From the NCBI RefSeq assembly GCF_019550915.1, contig NZ_JAHWCI010000006.1:558001-622000 (forward strand): a stretch of DNA of 64,000 nt, read 5' to 3'. Below, piece after piece: positions 25,017 through 36,171 of the stretch; position 1 is the stretch's first letter; every line of letters starts with the position of its first letter. A program made the translations under genes and the position numbers. This DNA comes from Mumia sp. zg.B17 (GTDB lineage Bacteria > Actinomycetota > Actinomycetes > Propionibacteriales > Nocardioidaceae). The notes beneath the pieces are model-generated. The model had not been told where the DNA came from, searched no databases, and saw only the letters and a list, made by a program, of their open reading frames with translations.

Positions 25017-26528
25017 TCACACGTCCTCGTCGCCGTCCGGCGCCGGTTCCTCGGACCAGAGCGTCTCGGGCGGCACACGCCCGGCCTCGCGATCCCTGCG
25101 GGCCGCACGCTCGTACTCGCGCTTGCGTGTCAGGTCCTCGCGGCGCTGCTTGTTGGTGCGCCGGTGGTTCTCGATCAGCCGGTCATCCTCGCCACGTCGC
25201 GAGCCGAGCAGCTCAGCGCCGGCGTTCACCTGCGGGTCGAAGTCGAACACGACCGCGTCGTCGACGCCACCGATCACCACGTCGTCGCCCGCCTCCGCGC
25301 CCATGGCGATCAGGCGGTTCTCGACGCCGAGACGGTTGAGCCGGTCTGCGAGGAACCCGACGGCCTCGTCGTTGGTGAAGTCGGTCTGGCGAACCCAGCG
25401 CTCCGGCTTCTCGCCGCGGACGACCCACTGACCGGCGGTGTGCGTGATCGTGAAGTCGTCCTCGCCGTCGGCCGAGCGCGGCCGGAGGACGATGCGCGTC
25501 GCTGGGGCCGCGGTGACGCTCTTGCGCGAGGACGCGACGACCTCAGCCATCGCGTACGAGAGGTCCTTGAGGCCCTCGTGGGAGGCGGCCGAGATCTCGT
25601 AGACGTCGAGACCGCGCGCCTCGAGCTCGCCGCGGACGAACTCGGCGATGGTCTTGGCGTCGGGGACGTCGACCTTGTTGAGTGCCACCAGACGGGGGCG
25701 GTCCTCGAGGCCGCCGTACGCCGCAAGCTCGCTCTCGATGACGTCGAGGTCGCTCAAGGGGTCTCGCCCGGGTTCGATCGTCGCGCAGTCGATGACGTGG
25801 ACCAGCGCAGCGCAACGCTCGACGTGACGCAGGAAGTCGTGACCGAGGCCGCGCCCGTCCGCCGCGCCCTCGATCAGGCCGGGGACGTCGGCGACGGTGT
25901 AGGTCACGTCGCCGGCGACCACGACGCCGAGGTTGGGGACGAGGGTGGTGAAGGGGTAGTCGGCGATCTTGGGCCGAGCTCGCGAGAGCGCGGCGATCAG
26001 GCTCGACTTGCCGGCGCTCGGGAACCCCACGAGACCGATGTCGGCCACGACCTTCAGCTCGAGAGAGATCGTCCGCTCGTCGCCCGGCTCGCCCTTCAGC
26101 GCGAAGCCGGGGGCCTTCCGCTTGCTGGAGGCGAGCGCGGCGTTGCCCAGCCCTCCACGACCACCCTCGGCGATCACCAGCTCCGAGCCGGGCCCGACCA
26201 TGTCGGCGAGGATCTCGCCGTCGGCCCCGCGGACCACGGTGCCGTCGGGCACGGCGAGCACGATGTCCTCGCCCTGGGATCCGCTGCGGTTGCCACCGCT
26301 GCCGTGATGCCCCTTGCCGGCTCGACGGTGCGGCTCGTGGTAGAAGTCGACGAGCGTGGTCACGTCGGAGTCGACCCGCAGGATGACGTCACCGCCACGG
26401 CCGCCGTTGCCGCCGTCGGGCCCACCGAGGGGCTTGAACTTCTCGCGGTGGACCGAGGCGATGCCGTTGCCGCCGTCGCCACCCTTGACGTGCAGGGTCA
26501 CCTTGTCGACGAAAGTCGGAACTGCCAT
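25017..26528 (-). CDS. obgE: GTPase ObgE/CgtA
   Basis: A 503-residue Obg GTPase. Domains in order: glycine-rich Obg fold (residues 1-158, [26 protein letters not shown]); G domain (about 159-340) with P-loop [15 protein letters not shown]3 DVPGLIEGA, and G4 NKVD; the OCT domain (about 350-430); and an acidic/basic tail longer than in E. coli. It acts in 50S assembly and stress control. The ATG at 26528 is preferred over the GTG at 26537 because GGAGG sits 8 nt before it and directly abuts the GTG. A hairpin separates it from rpmA. Confidence 0.96.
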   Translation of the reverse strand: MAVPTFVDKVTLHVKGGDGGNGIASVHREKFKPLGGPDGGNGGRGGDVILRVDSDVTTLVDFYHEPHRRAGKGHHGSGGNRSGSQGEDIVLAVPDGTVVRGADGEILADMVGPGSELVIAEGGRGGLGNAALASSKRKAPGFALKGEPGDERTISLELKVVADIGLVGFPSAGKSSLIAALSRARPKIADYPFTTLVPNLGVVVAGDVTYTVADVPGLIEGAADGRGLGHDFLRHVERCAALVHVIDCATIEPGRDPLSDLDVIESELAAYGGLEDRPRLVALNKVDVPDAKTIAEFVRGELEARGLDVYEISAASHEGLKDLSYAMAEVVASSRKSVTAAPATRIVLRPRSADGEDDFTITHTAGQWVVRGEKPERWVRQTDFTNDEAVGFLADRLNRLGVENRLIAMGAEAGDDVVIGGVDDAVVFDFDPQVNAGAELLGSRRGEDDRLIENHRRTNKQRREDLTRKREYERAARRDREAGRVPPETLWSEEPAPDGDEDV

Positions 26529-26619
26529 CCGTGCCACCTCCTCAGTACGCCGCGCTCAACCTGCGCTGATGCGCGGTCCCGTACGACGGGCGCGGACGCC
26601 GTCGACGGGGCTGGAACGA

Positions 26620-26660
26620 GACGAGGGGCGAGCCCGCGCGATGCGGACCCGCCCCTCGTC
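26620..26660 (-). terminator. hairpin between rpmA and obgE
   Basis: GACGAGGGGCG (26620-26630) pairs perfectly with CGCCCCTCGTC (26650-26660), 17 nt past the rpmA stop. It probably lets ribosomal protein transcription end before obgE while some read-through continues. Confidence 0.6.
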
Positions 26661-26676
26661 GTGGAAGTCCTTCAGG

Positions 26677-26931
26677 TCACTCCGCCGGGACGATGTTGAC
26701 GACGCGGCGGCCGCGACGCGTGCCGAACTCGACCGCGCCCGCGGCGAGGGCGAACAGCGTGTCGTCGCCACCACGGCCGACGTTGGTGCCCGGGTGGAAG
26801 TGCGTGCCGCGCTGACGGACGATGATCTCGCCCGCGCCGACCTGCTGGCCACCGAAGCGCTTCACACCGAGGCGCTGGGAGTTGGAGTCACGGCCGTTCT
26901 TGGTAGAAGCGGCGCCCTTCTTGTGTGCCAT
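26677..26931 (-). CDS. rpmA: 50S ribosomal protein bL27
   Basis: An 84-residue L27: [19 protein letters not shown] onward, with [24 protein letters not shown] and [17 protein letters not shown]. The mature N-terminus AHKKG reaches the peptidyl transferase centre; there is no cleavable N-terminal extension of the Firmicutes type. It follows rplU by 21 bp, the usual order. Confidence 0.98.
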   Translation of the reverse strand: MAHKKGAASTKNGRDSNSQRLGVKRFGGQQVGAGEIIVRQRGTHFHPGTNVGRGGDDTLFALAAGAVEFGTRRGRRVVNIVPAE

Positions 26932-26952
26932 GTGCTCGAGCCTACTTTCGCG

Positions 26953-27261
26953 TCACTTCGAGATGCCGGTGATCTTGACCTGGGTGTAGTGCTGACGGTG
27001 ACCCTGGCGCTTCTTGTAACCGGTCTTGTTCTTGTACTTCTGGATGATGATCTTCGGGCCCTTGGTGGCGCCGAGGACCTCAGCCGTGACCGAGACCTTG
27101 CCGAGGGAGTCGGCGTCCGACGTCACCGCGTCACCGTCGACGAGGAGCACGGCGGGGAGCTCGACCGACTCGCCGACCGTGGTCTTGATCTTGTCGATCT
27201 CGATGATGTCGCCGACCGCGACCTTCTGCTGCTGGCCGCCACTGCGCACGATCGCGTACAC
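26953..27261 (-). CDS. rplU: 50S ribosomal protein bL21
   Basis: A 102-residue L21 starting [25 protein letters not shown] and ending [27 protein letters not shown], the conserved 23S rRNA-binding tail. The start codon is GTG (27259-27261). A leader of about 130 nt with a GCTCCG-ACAG-CGGAGC hairpin precedes it, and its promoter lies inside the end of rne. Confidence 0.97.
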   Translation of the reverse strand: MYAIVRSGGQQQKVAVGDIIEIDKIKTTVGESVELPAVLLVDGDAVTSDADSLGKVSVTAEVLGATKGPKIIIQKYKNKTGYKKRQGHRQHYTQVKITGISK

Positions 27262-27288
27262 CGCCGACTCACATCCTCACTCGTTGCT

Positions 27289-27304
27289 GCTCCGCTGTCG
27301 GAGC
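27289..27304 (-). promoter_or_regulatory. hairpin in the rplU leader
   Basis: GCTCCG and CGGAGC with a 4-nt loop, 28 nt upstream of the rplU GTG. It could be part of an L21-type autoregulatory leader; no consensus was checked. Confidence 0.3.
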
Positions 27305-27400
27305 TTGGCTGTCTTGAAACTCTGGGGTGGTGCCGTCACCAGGCGCGAGGCGCTCGTGCGGGCACACAGACCGACACGCTCACAGGCGCGCCGCTCATCT

Positions 27401-27430
27401 AGTCTACGGAGTCTCCCTGTCACCGGTCAA
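27401..27430 (-). promoter_or_regulatory. rplU-rpmA promoter inside the 3' end of rne
   Basis: On the minus strand TTGACC (27425-27430), 18 bp, TAGACT (27401-27406); the -10 overlaps the rne TAG stop (27404-27406). The predicted transcript has a leader of about 130 nt. Confidence 0.6.
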
Positions 27431-30217
27431 AGCGGGGTCCGGGGCTCCTCCGTCGAGCGTACCGGGGGCCTCAACACCGGCCTCGGCCGACGGGCCGTCG
27501 CTCGACTCCTCCGAGCCGCTGCGGCGACGGCGACGCTTGCGCGGGGTGGTCGCCTCCGGGGTCTCCTGCGTCGCGGCGTCTGCCGTGTCGTGAGACGTCG
27601 GCTCCGGCGCCTCGGGCTGCGCGTCGTCCGCGGGCTTCGGCTCCTTCTTCGCCTTGGAGTCGGCGCCCTTGGCGGGCTTGTCTCCCTCGTCGCTGCGCCC
27701 ACGACCTCGGCCGCTGCGACCGCGCCGGCTCTCCTCCGAGCCACGCTTGGACTCGACGGGGTGGTCGTGGATCATCAGGCCGCGGCCGTGGCAGTGCTCG
27801 CACGGCTCGCTGAACGCCTCGAGGAGGCCCGTCCCGATCCGCTTGCGGGTCATCTGGACCAGCCCGAGGGAGGTCACCTCCGCCACCTGGTGCCGGGTCC
27901 GGTCGCGGCCGAGGCACTCGACCAGACGGCGGAGCACGAGGTCGCGGTTGCTCTCCAGCACCATGTCGATGAAGTCGACCACGATGATGCCGCCGATGTC
28001 GCGCAGCCGGAGCTGACGGACGATCTCCTCGGCGGCCTCGAGGTTGTTCTTGGTGACCGTCTCCTCGAGGTTGCCGCCCGATCCGGTGAACTTCCCGGTG
28101 TTGACGTCGACGACGGTCATCGCCTCGGTACGATCGATCACCAGCGAGCCGCCGGACGGCAGCCAGACCTTCCGGTCTAGTGCCTTGGCGATCTGCTCGT
28201 CGATCCGGTAGGCGGAGAAGACGTCACCGGACTCGGATCCGCTCCACGCCTCCACCCGGTCCTTGAGATCGGGGGCGACGTGGCTGACGTAGCCGTCGAT
28301 GATCTCGGTGGCGTCGGTCCCCTCGACGACGAGGCGCGCGAAGTCCTCGTTGAAGAGGTCACGGACGACCTTGATGGTGAGGTCCGGCTCGCCGTACAGC
28401 AGCTGCGGGGCCGATGCGGAGGCGGCCTTCTTCTCGATGTCCTTCCAGCGGGCGTCGAGCGCCTCGACGTCGCGGGTGAGCTGGTCCTCGGTCGCGCCCT
28501 CGGCGGCGGTCCGGATGATCACGCCCGCGTCCTCGGGGAGGATGCCCTTGAGCAACGACTTGAGCCGGTTGCGCTCGGTGTCGGGCAGCTTGCGGGAGAT
28601 CCCGCTGGTCTGGCCGCCGGGCACGTAGACCAGGAAGCGACCGGGCAGGCTGATCTGGCTCGTGAGCCGCGCGCCCTTGTGCCCGACCGGATCCTTCGAC
28701 ACCTGGACGAGGACCGACTGGCCGGACTTGAGCGCCTCCTCGATCTTGCGCGGCTTGCCGTCACCGAGCTTGCTCCAGTCGACCTCGCCGGCGTAGAGCA
28801 CCGCGTTGCGGCCCTTGCCGATGTCGACGAACGCCGCCTCCATCGAGGGCAGGACGTTCTGGACCCGCCCGAGGTAGACGTTGCCGATGAGCGAGGTCTG
28901 CGACTCGCGCGCCACGTAGTGCTCGACGAGGACGTCGTCCTCGAGAACGGCGATCTGCGTGAGGTCCTCGCGCTGGCGGATGACCATCTCGCGCTTGACC
29001 GACTCGCGCCTGGCGAGGAACTCGGCCTCGGAGACGATCGGCGTGCGGCGACGACCCGCCTCACGACCCTCGCGGCGGCGCTGCTTCTTGGCCTCCAGCC
29101 GGGTCGAGCCCGAGACGCTCGTGATCTCGTCCTCGGCGCTGCGGCGCTCGCGCACACGGACGACGGTGTTCTCGGGGTCGTCCGCGGCCGCGTCGCTGTC
29201 CTCGCCGCGACGACGGCGGCGACGACGACGACGGCTCGAGGTGCCGCTGTCGTCCTCACCGGTGCTCGAGGACTCGTCGTCGGACGTGTCGTCGTCCTCG
29301 GACTCGTCAGGGGTCTCATCGGCTGCCGTCGTCGCGCCTTCTGCGACCTCGCCGGAGTCGGACTCGGCGTCGAGGTCGAGGTTCTCGACGTCGTCACCGT
29401 TGCCCGAGCGACGTCGACGACGGCCACCGCGGCGGCGACGGCGACGGCCGGGCGTGCTGCCGTCGCTCTCGTCCTGGCCCTCGTCGGAGTCGGAGTCGGA
29501 GTCCTCGTGGTCGCGCTCCGGCAGGTCCGCGTCGTCACGGCTGCGTCCACGGCGGTCGTCCGAGCCGTACCCGCGGCCGTCCTCCTCGCGGTCCTCCGTC
29601 TCGTCGGCCACGTCGGCTGCACGGCGGCGGCGGCGCGGCGCGGCCTTGGGCTCGGGCGCCTGGAAGAGCGGTGCGACGAAGGGCGCGCGAGCCGAGGTTG
29701 CCGGTCGAACCTCCTGCTCGTCCTCCTCGTCGACCTCGTCGACGCGCTCGACCACAGCCGGAGCGGCTTCGGCGGGCGCGACGGGGTCGTCGTTGATAGG
29801 GAGCTCGTCGGCCGGCTCGACGGCGGGCGTGTCGCCGGACGGCACGTCAGCGGCGACGGGCGCAGGATCTGCGGGACCTGCCGACCGCGAGGCGGCCTTC
29901 TTGCGGGTCCGGGTCGTACGGGTGACCTTGGGCGGCTCGGCGGCCTCGGGAGCGGCCGTCTCGACCGAGGTCTCGGGCTTCTCCTCGGACACGCTCTGCG
30001 CGGCGCCGGCGCTCGCGGGAGCCTTGCGTGACCGGCTCGAACGCGCGGGCTTCGCAGGTGCCCCGGGCTCCGAGAACACGGCGGCGGTCGGGGGGCCAGC
30101 CGGTCGGGAAGCGGTGCGACGCCGGCGGGTCACGGCAGCGACCGGCTGATCACCGGGGGCCTGTGGGGTGTCGACGTCTTCCGAGGTCGAGTTCGGCGGG
30201 TTCTGCTCGTCGAGCAT
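27404..30217 (-). CDS. rne: ribonuclease E/G
   Basis: A 937-residue RNase E/G. The long N-terminal extension (about 1-400) is a low-complexity Ala/Pro/Glu segment and an Arg/Asp-rich segment, as in actinobacterial RNase E. The catalytic core begins near REMVIRQREDLTQIAVLEDDVLVEHYV with the S1 domain (GNVYLGRVQNVLPSMEAAFVDIGKGRNAVLY). The DNase I-like part has TMTVVDVNTG-type GKFTGSGGNLEETV and GGIIVVDFIDM, and the zinc-link is EPCEHCHGRG. It processes rRNA and decays mRNA. GGAGGAG lies 5 nt before the ATG at 30217. Its 3' end carries the rplU promoter. Confidence 0.94.
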   Translation of the reverse strand: MLDEQNPPNSTSEDVDTPQAPGDQPVAAVTRRRRTASRPAGPPTAAVFSEPGAPAKPARSSRSRKAPASAGAAQSVSEEKPETSVETAAPEAAEPPKVTRTTRTRKKAASRSAGPADPAPVAADVPSGDTPAVEPADELPINDDPVAPAEAAPAVVERVDEVDEEDEQEVRPATSARAPFVAPLFQAPEPKAAPRRRRRAADVADETEDREEDGRGYGSDDRRGRSRDDADLPERDHEDSDSDSDEGQDESDGSTPGRRRRRRGGRRRRRSGNGDDVENLDLDAESDSGEVAEGATTAADETPDESEDDDTSDDESSSTGEDDSGTSSRRRRRRRRRGEDSDAAADDPENTVVRVRERRSAEDEITSVSGSTRLEAKKQRRREGREAGRRRTPIVSEAEFLARRESVKREMVIRQREDLTQIAVLEDDVLVEHYVARESQTSLIGNVYLGRVQNVLPSMEAAFVDIGKGRNAVLYAGEVDWSKLGDGKPRKIEEALKSGQSVLVQVSKDPVGHKGARLTSQISLPGRFLVYVPGGQTSGISRKLPDTERNRLKSLLKGILPEDAGVIIRTAAEGATEDQLTRDVEALDARWKDIEKKAASASAPQLLYGEPDLTIKVVRDLFNEDFARLVVEGTDATEIIDGYVSHVAPDLKDRVEAWSGSESGDVFSAYRIDEQIAKALDRKVWLPSGGSLVIDRTEAMTVVDVNTGKFTGSGGNLEETVTKNNLEAAEEIVRQLRLRDIGGIIVVDFIDMVLESNRDLVLRRLVECLGRDRTRHQVAEVTSLGLVQMTRKRIGTGLLEAFSEPCEHCHGRGLMIHDHPVESKRGSEESRRGRSGRGRGRSDEGDKPAKGADSKAKKEPKPADDAQPEAPEPTSHDTADAATQETPEATTPRKRRRRRSGSEESSDGPSAEAGVEAPGTLDGGAPDPALTGDRETP

Positions 30218-30411
30218 GTGTGCTCCTCCGGCCCCGCGGCCGCCGAAGCTGCACGCGAGGCGATGTCGTCGCCGCGTGCAACGGGGTCGCACTGCGGACG
30301 CAAGCCTGCGGTCGGCCCGGCTACCCGGGCTACGGCGACGCTCCCCACTTAGGTCGGCCTGTCACGGGCTCTCCCCTCGCCGCCGCGGTCGTCGCCGCAG
30401 GCATCGTGCGC

Positions 30412-31185
30412 CTACGACGCGTCGCGGTCGGGCGCGAGTGGATCGCCGACCGTGCCGGACTGCGCATCGAGTGGACCTTGTGCCGTCCGGGTGGCCACAG
30501 GGACCTCCGAGGGCACGAGACCCGCGATGGCGCGGAGCCCGGCGAGAACATCGTCGGGTCGTACGGACGGGGTTCCGTGACGCACGACCACGTCCAGTAT
30601 CGCACACGTGCCCTGAGTGTCAGGGGACCTCCGGCTCTCCAGGCGCACCACGGCGGCGCGGCTGTCGAACGTCCGCAGGCCCTTCTTGGTCATCCGGTCC
30701 ACCAGAACCTCAGGGGCCGCGAGGAAGGCATCGACCGCCGAGGCGGCCGTCTCGGGCGACACGGTCGGCAGCACCAGCGTCCATGCACTGGCCTCCAGCC
30801 GATCGGCCAGACTGCCGCTCCCCTCGCGTACGGCGACGACCTCGAGGATGTCCAGGCCCGGCGGGAGCGCGGTGTCCAGCGCCCTCGCGAGCTCGTCCGG
30901 GTCCACGTGGCGCACCACGCCGATCTCGAGGTACTCGGCCTCGCTGGCGGCACCGGTCGGCGAGGCGCCGGCGTACGAGATCTTGGGGTGAGGGGAGAAG
31001 CCGGAGGAGTGGGCGATGGGGACACCGGCGCGACGCACCGCGCGCTCGAAGGCACGTCCGAAGTCCCGGTGGCTCGTGAAGCGCAGCCGACCTCGCTTCG
31101 CATAGCGGATCCGTAGCTTCTGGACGCTCGGGAGCTGCGGGTTCGGCGCCTCCGGGTTGGCGGGGACGCGGTCAGGGCTGGTCAC
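30412..31185 (-). CDS. TIGR03936 family radical-SAM-associated protein (DUF2344)
   Basis: A 257-residue protein with the DUF2344 signature KLRIRYAKRGRLRFTSHRDFGRAFERAVRRAGVPIAHSSGFSPHPKISYA (about residues 22-71). In many bacteria this domain is encoded next to, or fused to, a B12-binding radical SAM protein of the TIGR03960 type; that partner is at 32900-34852 here. Its function is unresolved. The GTG start at 31185 is set by TACCCT (31192-31197) ending 6 nt upstream, so the mRNA is probably leaderless. It is divergent from the MFS gene and lies upstream of rne, as in other actinobacteria. Confidence 0.9.
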   Translation of the reverse strand: MTSPDRVPANPEAPNPQLPSVQKLRIRYAKRGRLRFTSHRDFGRAFERAVRRAGVPIAHSSGFSPHPKISYAGASPTGAASEAEYLEIGVVRHVDPDELARALDTALPPGLDILEVVAVREGSGSLADRLEASAWTLVLPTVSPETAASAVDAFLAAPEVLVDRMTKKGLRTFDSRAAVVRLESRRSPDTQGTCAILDVVVRHGTPSVRPDDVLAGLRAIAGLVPSEVPVATRTAQGPLDAQSGTVGDPLAPDRDAS

Positions 31186-31191
31186 CGTGCG

Positions 31192-31197
31192 AGGGTA
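31192..31197 (-). promoter_or_regulatory. -10 box of leaderless TIGR03936 gene
   Basis: TACCCT on the minus strand, 6 nt before the GTG start. Confidence 0.5.
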
Positions 31198-31249
31198 CCC
31201 AAGGGCGCCCCTCCGCCGGCTCCCGCGCGTCCCGTGACAGATTTGTCCG

Positions 31250-32449
31250 GTGACGTCCCCCACTCTCGAGTCTCGTGGCAACCGAGCCTTCGTCCTCGCG
31301 TGCATCATCCTGCTCGCGCTGAACCTGAGGGCGTCGGTGGGCAGCGTCGGCGTGGTCCTCAACGACATCCGCGGTGACCTCGACATGTCGGCGACCGCCG
31401 CCGGCGCGCTCACCACGCTCCCGGTGATCTGCTTCGCCCTGGTCGGCTCGCTCGCGAACACGATCGTGCGCGCGATCGGCCTGCACACCACCGCTATCGC
31501 GTCGACCGCGGTCGTCGCGGTCGGACTCGCGGCACGGACGTTCGCCGAGAGCGGCGGGCTCTTCCTCATCGCCTCGGCTGTGGCACTCGCGGGCTGCGCG
31601 ATCGGCAACGTGATCCTTCCGCCGTTGGTGAAGGTCCACTTTCCCGACCGGATCGCCCTGGTGTCGTCGATCGCCGGCGCCGCCATCGTCGGAGGGGCGA
31701 CGCTGTCGGCCGCCCTCACCGTTCCCATCGCGGAGGCGACGGGTGACTGGCGGTGGGGCCTGTTCACGTGGGCCCTGCTCGCGGCCGTCACGCTCGTCCC
31801 CTGGCTCCGGCTGCTCCGCCACGACGTCCGTTCCACCGACGCGGCGACCCCGATCACGATCGGGGAGCTGGTCCGCGCTCCGCTGGCCTGGATGATGGCG
31901 GTCTGCTTCGGGGCACAGGCCGCGCAGGCGTACGCCCAGTTCGGCTGGTTCCCCGCGATCCTGGAGGATGCCGGGCTCAGCGACGCCTATGCGGGCAGCA
32001 TGCTGGCGATCGTCACCGGGATCGGGATCCCGGCCGCGCTCCTGCTGCCGGCGGTCATCGGCTGGTCACGCGACCGCGCGTGGTTGCCCTGGTCGTTCGC
32101 CGTGGTCACGGCGGCCGGCTGGCTCGGCGTCCTCTGGTGGCCGACCGCGGCGCCGTGGGCCTGGGCGGTCCTGCTGGGCATCGGAGGCGCCGCCTTCCCC
32201 TGGGTCCTGACGATGATCGCCAAGCGGTCCCGCACGCACGAGGGCACGGTCGCGCTCTCGGGGTTCGTGCAGGGACTCGGCTACCTCATCGCGGCGCTCG
32301 GCCCGTTCGGGACGGGACTCCTCCACGACTCGACGGGTGGGTGGGGCGCCCCGGTCGCGATGCTCGTCGCGCTCGCGCTGCTGATCGGGGTCGTCGGGAC
32401 CTACGTCGCCCGGCCCGTCATGGTCGAGGACCAGCTCCACGCTCGCTGA
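31250..32449 (+). CDS. CynX/NimT family MFS transporter
   Basis: A 399-residue facilitator with about 12 helices, starting NRAFVLACIILLALNLRASVGSVGVVLNDIRGDLDMS, a typical CynX/NimT opening (the conserved NLR). Mid-segments are GCAIGNVILPPLVKVHFPDRIALVSSIAGA and FGAQAAQAYAQFGWFPAILEDAG. Relatives carry cyanate, nitroimidazole or other small anions. The GTG start has CAGATT 6 nt upstream, a possible leaderless -10. The last 32 bp overlap the convergent GNAT gene. It separates the two radical-SAM-related genes. Confidence 0.88.
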   Translation: MTSPTLESRGNRAFVLACIILLALNLRASVGSVGVVLNDIRGDLDMSATAAGALTTLPVICFALVGSLANTIVRAIGLHTTAIASTAVVAVGLAARTFAESGGLFLIASAVALAGCAIGNVILPPLVKVHFPDRIALVSSIAGAAIVGGATLSAALTVPIAEATGDWRWGLFTWALLAAVTLVPWLRLLRHDVRSTDAATPITIGELVRAPLAWMMAVCFGAQAAQAYAQFGWFPAILEDAGLSDAYAGSMLAIVTGIGIPAALLLPAVIGWSRDRAWLPWSFAVVTAAGWLGVLWWPTAAPWAWAVLLGIGGAAFPWVLTMIAKRSRTHEGTVALSGFVQGLGYLIAALGPFGTGLLHDSTGGWGAPVAMLVALALLIGVVGTYVARPVMVEDQLHAR

Positions 32450-32899
32450 GTCCTTCCTGGGGCCGCAGCATGAGGTCGTGGTCGCCGCTGAACCCCGCGC
32501 GTGCGTAGAGCGAGACCGACCGTGCGGTCGGGCTCAGGACGAGACGGACCAGGCCGGTCTCGTCCGCGTACGAGGTCAGTGCCCCCATCAGCCGCCCTCC
32601 GACACCCGCGCCCCGGTGCGCGGGCACCACGTAGACGTTGGCGACGTAGCCCCAGCTGCCCGTGGCCCGGCCCGGCCGCGGCATCCGCTCGAAGATCATC
32701 ACGTTGAGCATGCCGACCGGCGAGCCCTCGCCGGTCTCGGCCAGCCAGACCACCCGCTGCGCCGACTCGCGGGCGAACCACGCGTCGAAGCGGTCGAGGA
32801 ACGACGGGTCGTCGGTCGGACCGTCCCGCTCCTCGGTCCACCGCGCCCGGAGACCGGAGAGGGCCCGCACGTCGGCCGCCCCGGCGCGGCGTACCCGCA

Positions 32900-32900
<1 letters not shown>
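32418..32900 (-). CDS. GNAT family N-acetyltransferase
   Basis: A 160-residue acetyltransferase with VRRAGAADVRALSGLRARWTEE at the N-terminus and the acetyl-CoA loop VVPAHRGAGVGGRLMGAL (Q/RxxGxG/A type, about residues 92-108), then VLSPTARSVSLYARAGF. Substrate unknown. Its ATG shares one base with the stop of the radical SAM gene (TGATG, 32898-32902), so it is its translationally coupled downstream partner. Confidence 0.88.
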
Positions 32901-34852
<1,952 letters not shown>

Positions 34853-34858
34853 GCCACC

Positions 34859-34864
34859 AGGGTA
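34859..34864 (-). promoter_or_regulatory. -10 box of leaderless radical SAM gene
   Basis: TACCCT on the minus strand, 6 nt before the ATG. Confidence 0.5.
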
Positions 34865-34894
34865 ACGAGGGATGTCCCGCCCACCGAATCCCTC

Positions 34895-34964
34895 GCGGGT
34901 CACCGTCTGGCGGCCGCGGGTCACCGTGTGGCGGCCGCGGGTCACCGTGTGGCGGCCGCGGGTC
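34895..34964. repeat. 21-bp tandem repeat, three copies plus a partial copy
   Basis: Copies begin at 34895, 34916 and 34937 (the first differs by one base), and a degraded fourth starts at 34958. Each unit contains GCGGCC and the palindrome GGTCACC. The array fills the rodA-radical SAM interval and touches the rodA stop codon. Confidence 0.85.
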
Positions 34965-36171
34965 AGCGGGAGCGGATGGCCCGGGACCGGACGACCACGG
35001 CCGGAGGCGCACTGCGACGGCCGATCGCGACCAGCAGGCCCACGGCCATCGCCGAGGCGAACAACGCCGTGCCGCCGTACGACACGAACGGCAGCGGCAC
35101 GCCGGTGATCGGCATGATGCCCAGCGACATCCCGATGTTCTGGAACGCCTGGAAGCCGAACCAGCACCCGATCCCTGCCGCTGCCAGCCGGTCGAAGAGG
35201 TCGTCGGCCCGTGCGGCGATCCGCAGGCACCGCCACACCAGGACCCCCAGGAGCAGCACGACGAGCCCGGCGCCGAGGAGACCGAGCTCCTCCCCCGCCA
35301 CCGTGAAGACGAAGTCGGTGTGCTGCTCGGGGACGAAGCCGGCCTGCGTCTGGGTGCCGTGGAAGAGTCCTTGACCGAGCAGACCACCGTTGCCGATCGC
35401 GATCCGTGCCTGCACCGTGTTGTAGCCGGCCCCGCGCGGATCGAGCTCAGGGTCGGTGAAGGCCTCGAAGCGCAAGACCTGGTACTCCTCGATGACCCCC
35501 ACGGCGATCGCTCCGAGGACCACCGCCAGCCCGACCGTCACGAGTCCGCCGAGCCACAGGAGACGGACACCCGCGACGGCGAGCACACCCAGGACGATCG
35601 CGGCCATCACCATCAGCGTCCCGAGGTCGGGCTGGGCGAGGATCAAGGCAGTCGGCACGGCAGCGCAGGCCAGGGCCAGCAGGACGTCGGACGAACGGAC
35701 GACCCGGCGCATCCTGCCCTCGGTCCGCTCGGCGAAGAGCAGGGCCATCACGAGCACCACGCCGAGCTTCGCGAGCTCGGCCGGCTGGAGCGAGAGCCCG
35801 CCCACCTGCAGCCACGAGCGTGACCCGTTGACCACGGCGCCGACACCGGGCACGAAGACCAGCACCAGCCCCAGGACCGCGGCGCCGTAGACGACCGGCG
35901 CCCACAACCGGATCCACCTCCGGTCGGTCGACGCCATGACCACGCCGAGCCCGACGGCGATCACGACGTTGGTCGCCTGCTTGACCAGGTACGCGGTGGG
36001 ATCGCCACCGGTGAGGTCGTCGCGCGACGCGGTCGCCGACCAGACCAGCAGAGTCCCGACGACCGAGAGCGCGAGGGCCGACGCGACCAGAGGCAGGTCG
36101 ACGTCGCCCCACGAGGTCCGCACCGAGGCGCCAGGCCGCAGCGCCGGGCGTACGGTCCCCCGGCCGCTCAC
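34963..36171 (-). CDS. rodA: peptidoglycan polymerase RodA
   Basis: A 402-residue SEDS glycosyltransferase with about ten membrane helices. Conserved parts are VNGSRSWLQVGGLSLQPAELAKLGVVLVMA (extracellular loop 2 region), ILAQPDLGTLMVMAAI, FVPEQHTDFVFTVAGEELGLLGAGLV, and the C-terminal GMSLGIMPITGVPLPFVSYGGTALFASA. With the class B PBP encoded just upstream it makes lateral-wall glycan from lipid II. The GTG start overlaps the mrdA stop (GTGA, 36168-36171), so translation is coupled. Confidence 0.95.
   Translation of the reverse strand: MSGRGTVRPALRPGASVRTSWGDVDLPLVASALALSVVGTLLVWSATASRDDLTGGDPTAYLVKQATNVVIAVGLGVVMASTDRRWIRLWAPVVYGAAVLGLVLVFVPGVGAVVNGSRSWLQVGGLSLQPAELAKLGVVLVMALLFAERTEGRMRRVVRSSDVLLALACAAVPTALILAQPDLGTLMVMAAIVLGVLAVAGVRLLWLGGLVTVGLAVVLGAIAVGVIEEYQVLRFEAFTDPELDPRGAGYNTVQARIAIGNGGLLGQGLFHGTQTQAGFVPEQHTDFVFTVAGEELGLLGAGLVVLLLGVLVWRCLRIAARADDLFDRLAAAGIGCWFGFQAFQNIGMSLGIMPITGVPLPFVSYGGTALFASAMAVGLLVAIGRRSAPPAVVVRSRAIRSR

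Noticed and set aside
28280-30031. Long plus-strand open frame opposite rne
   Set aside because: It is the antisense shadow of the GC-biased rne gene; it lacks a family signature and a ribosome site.
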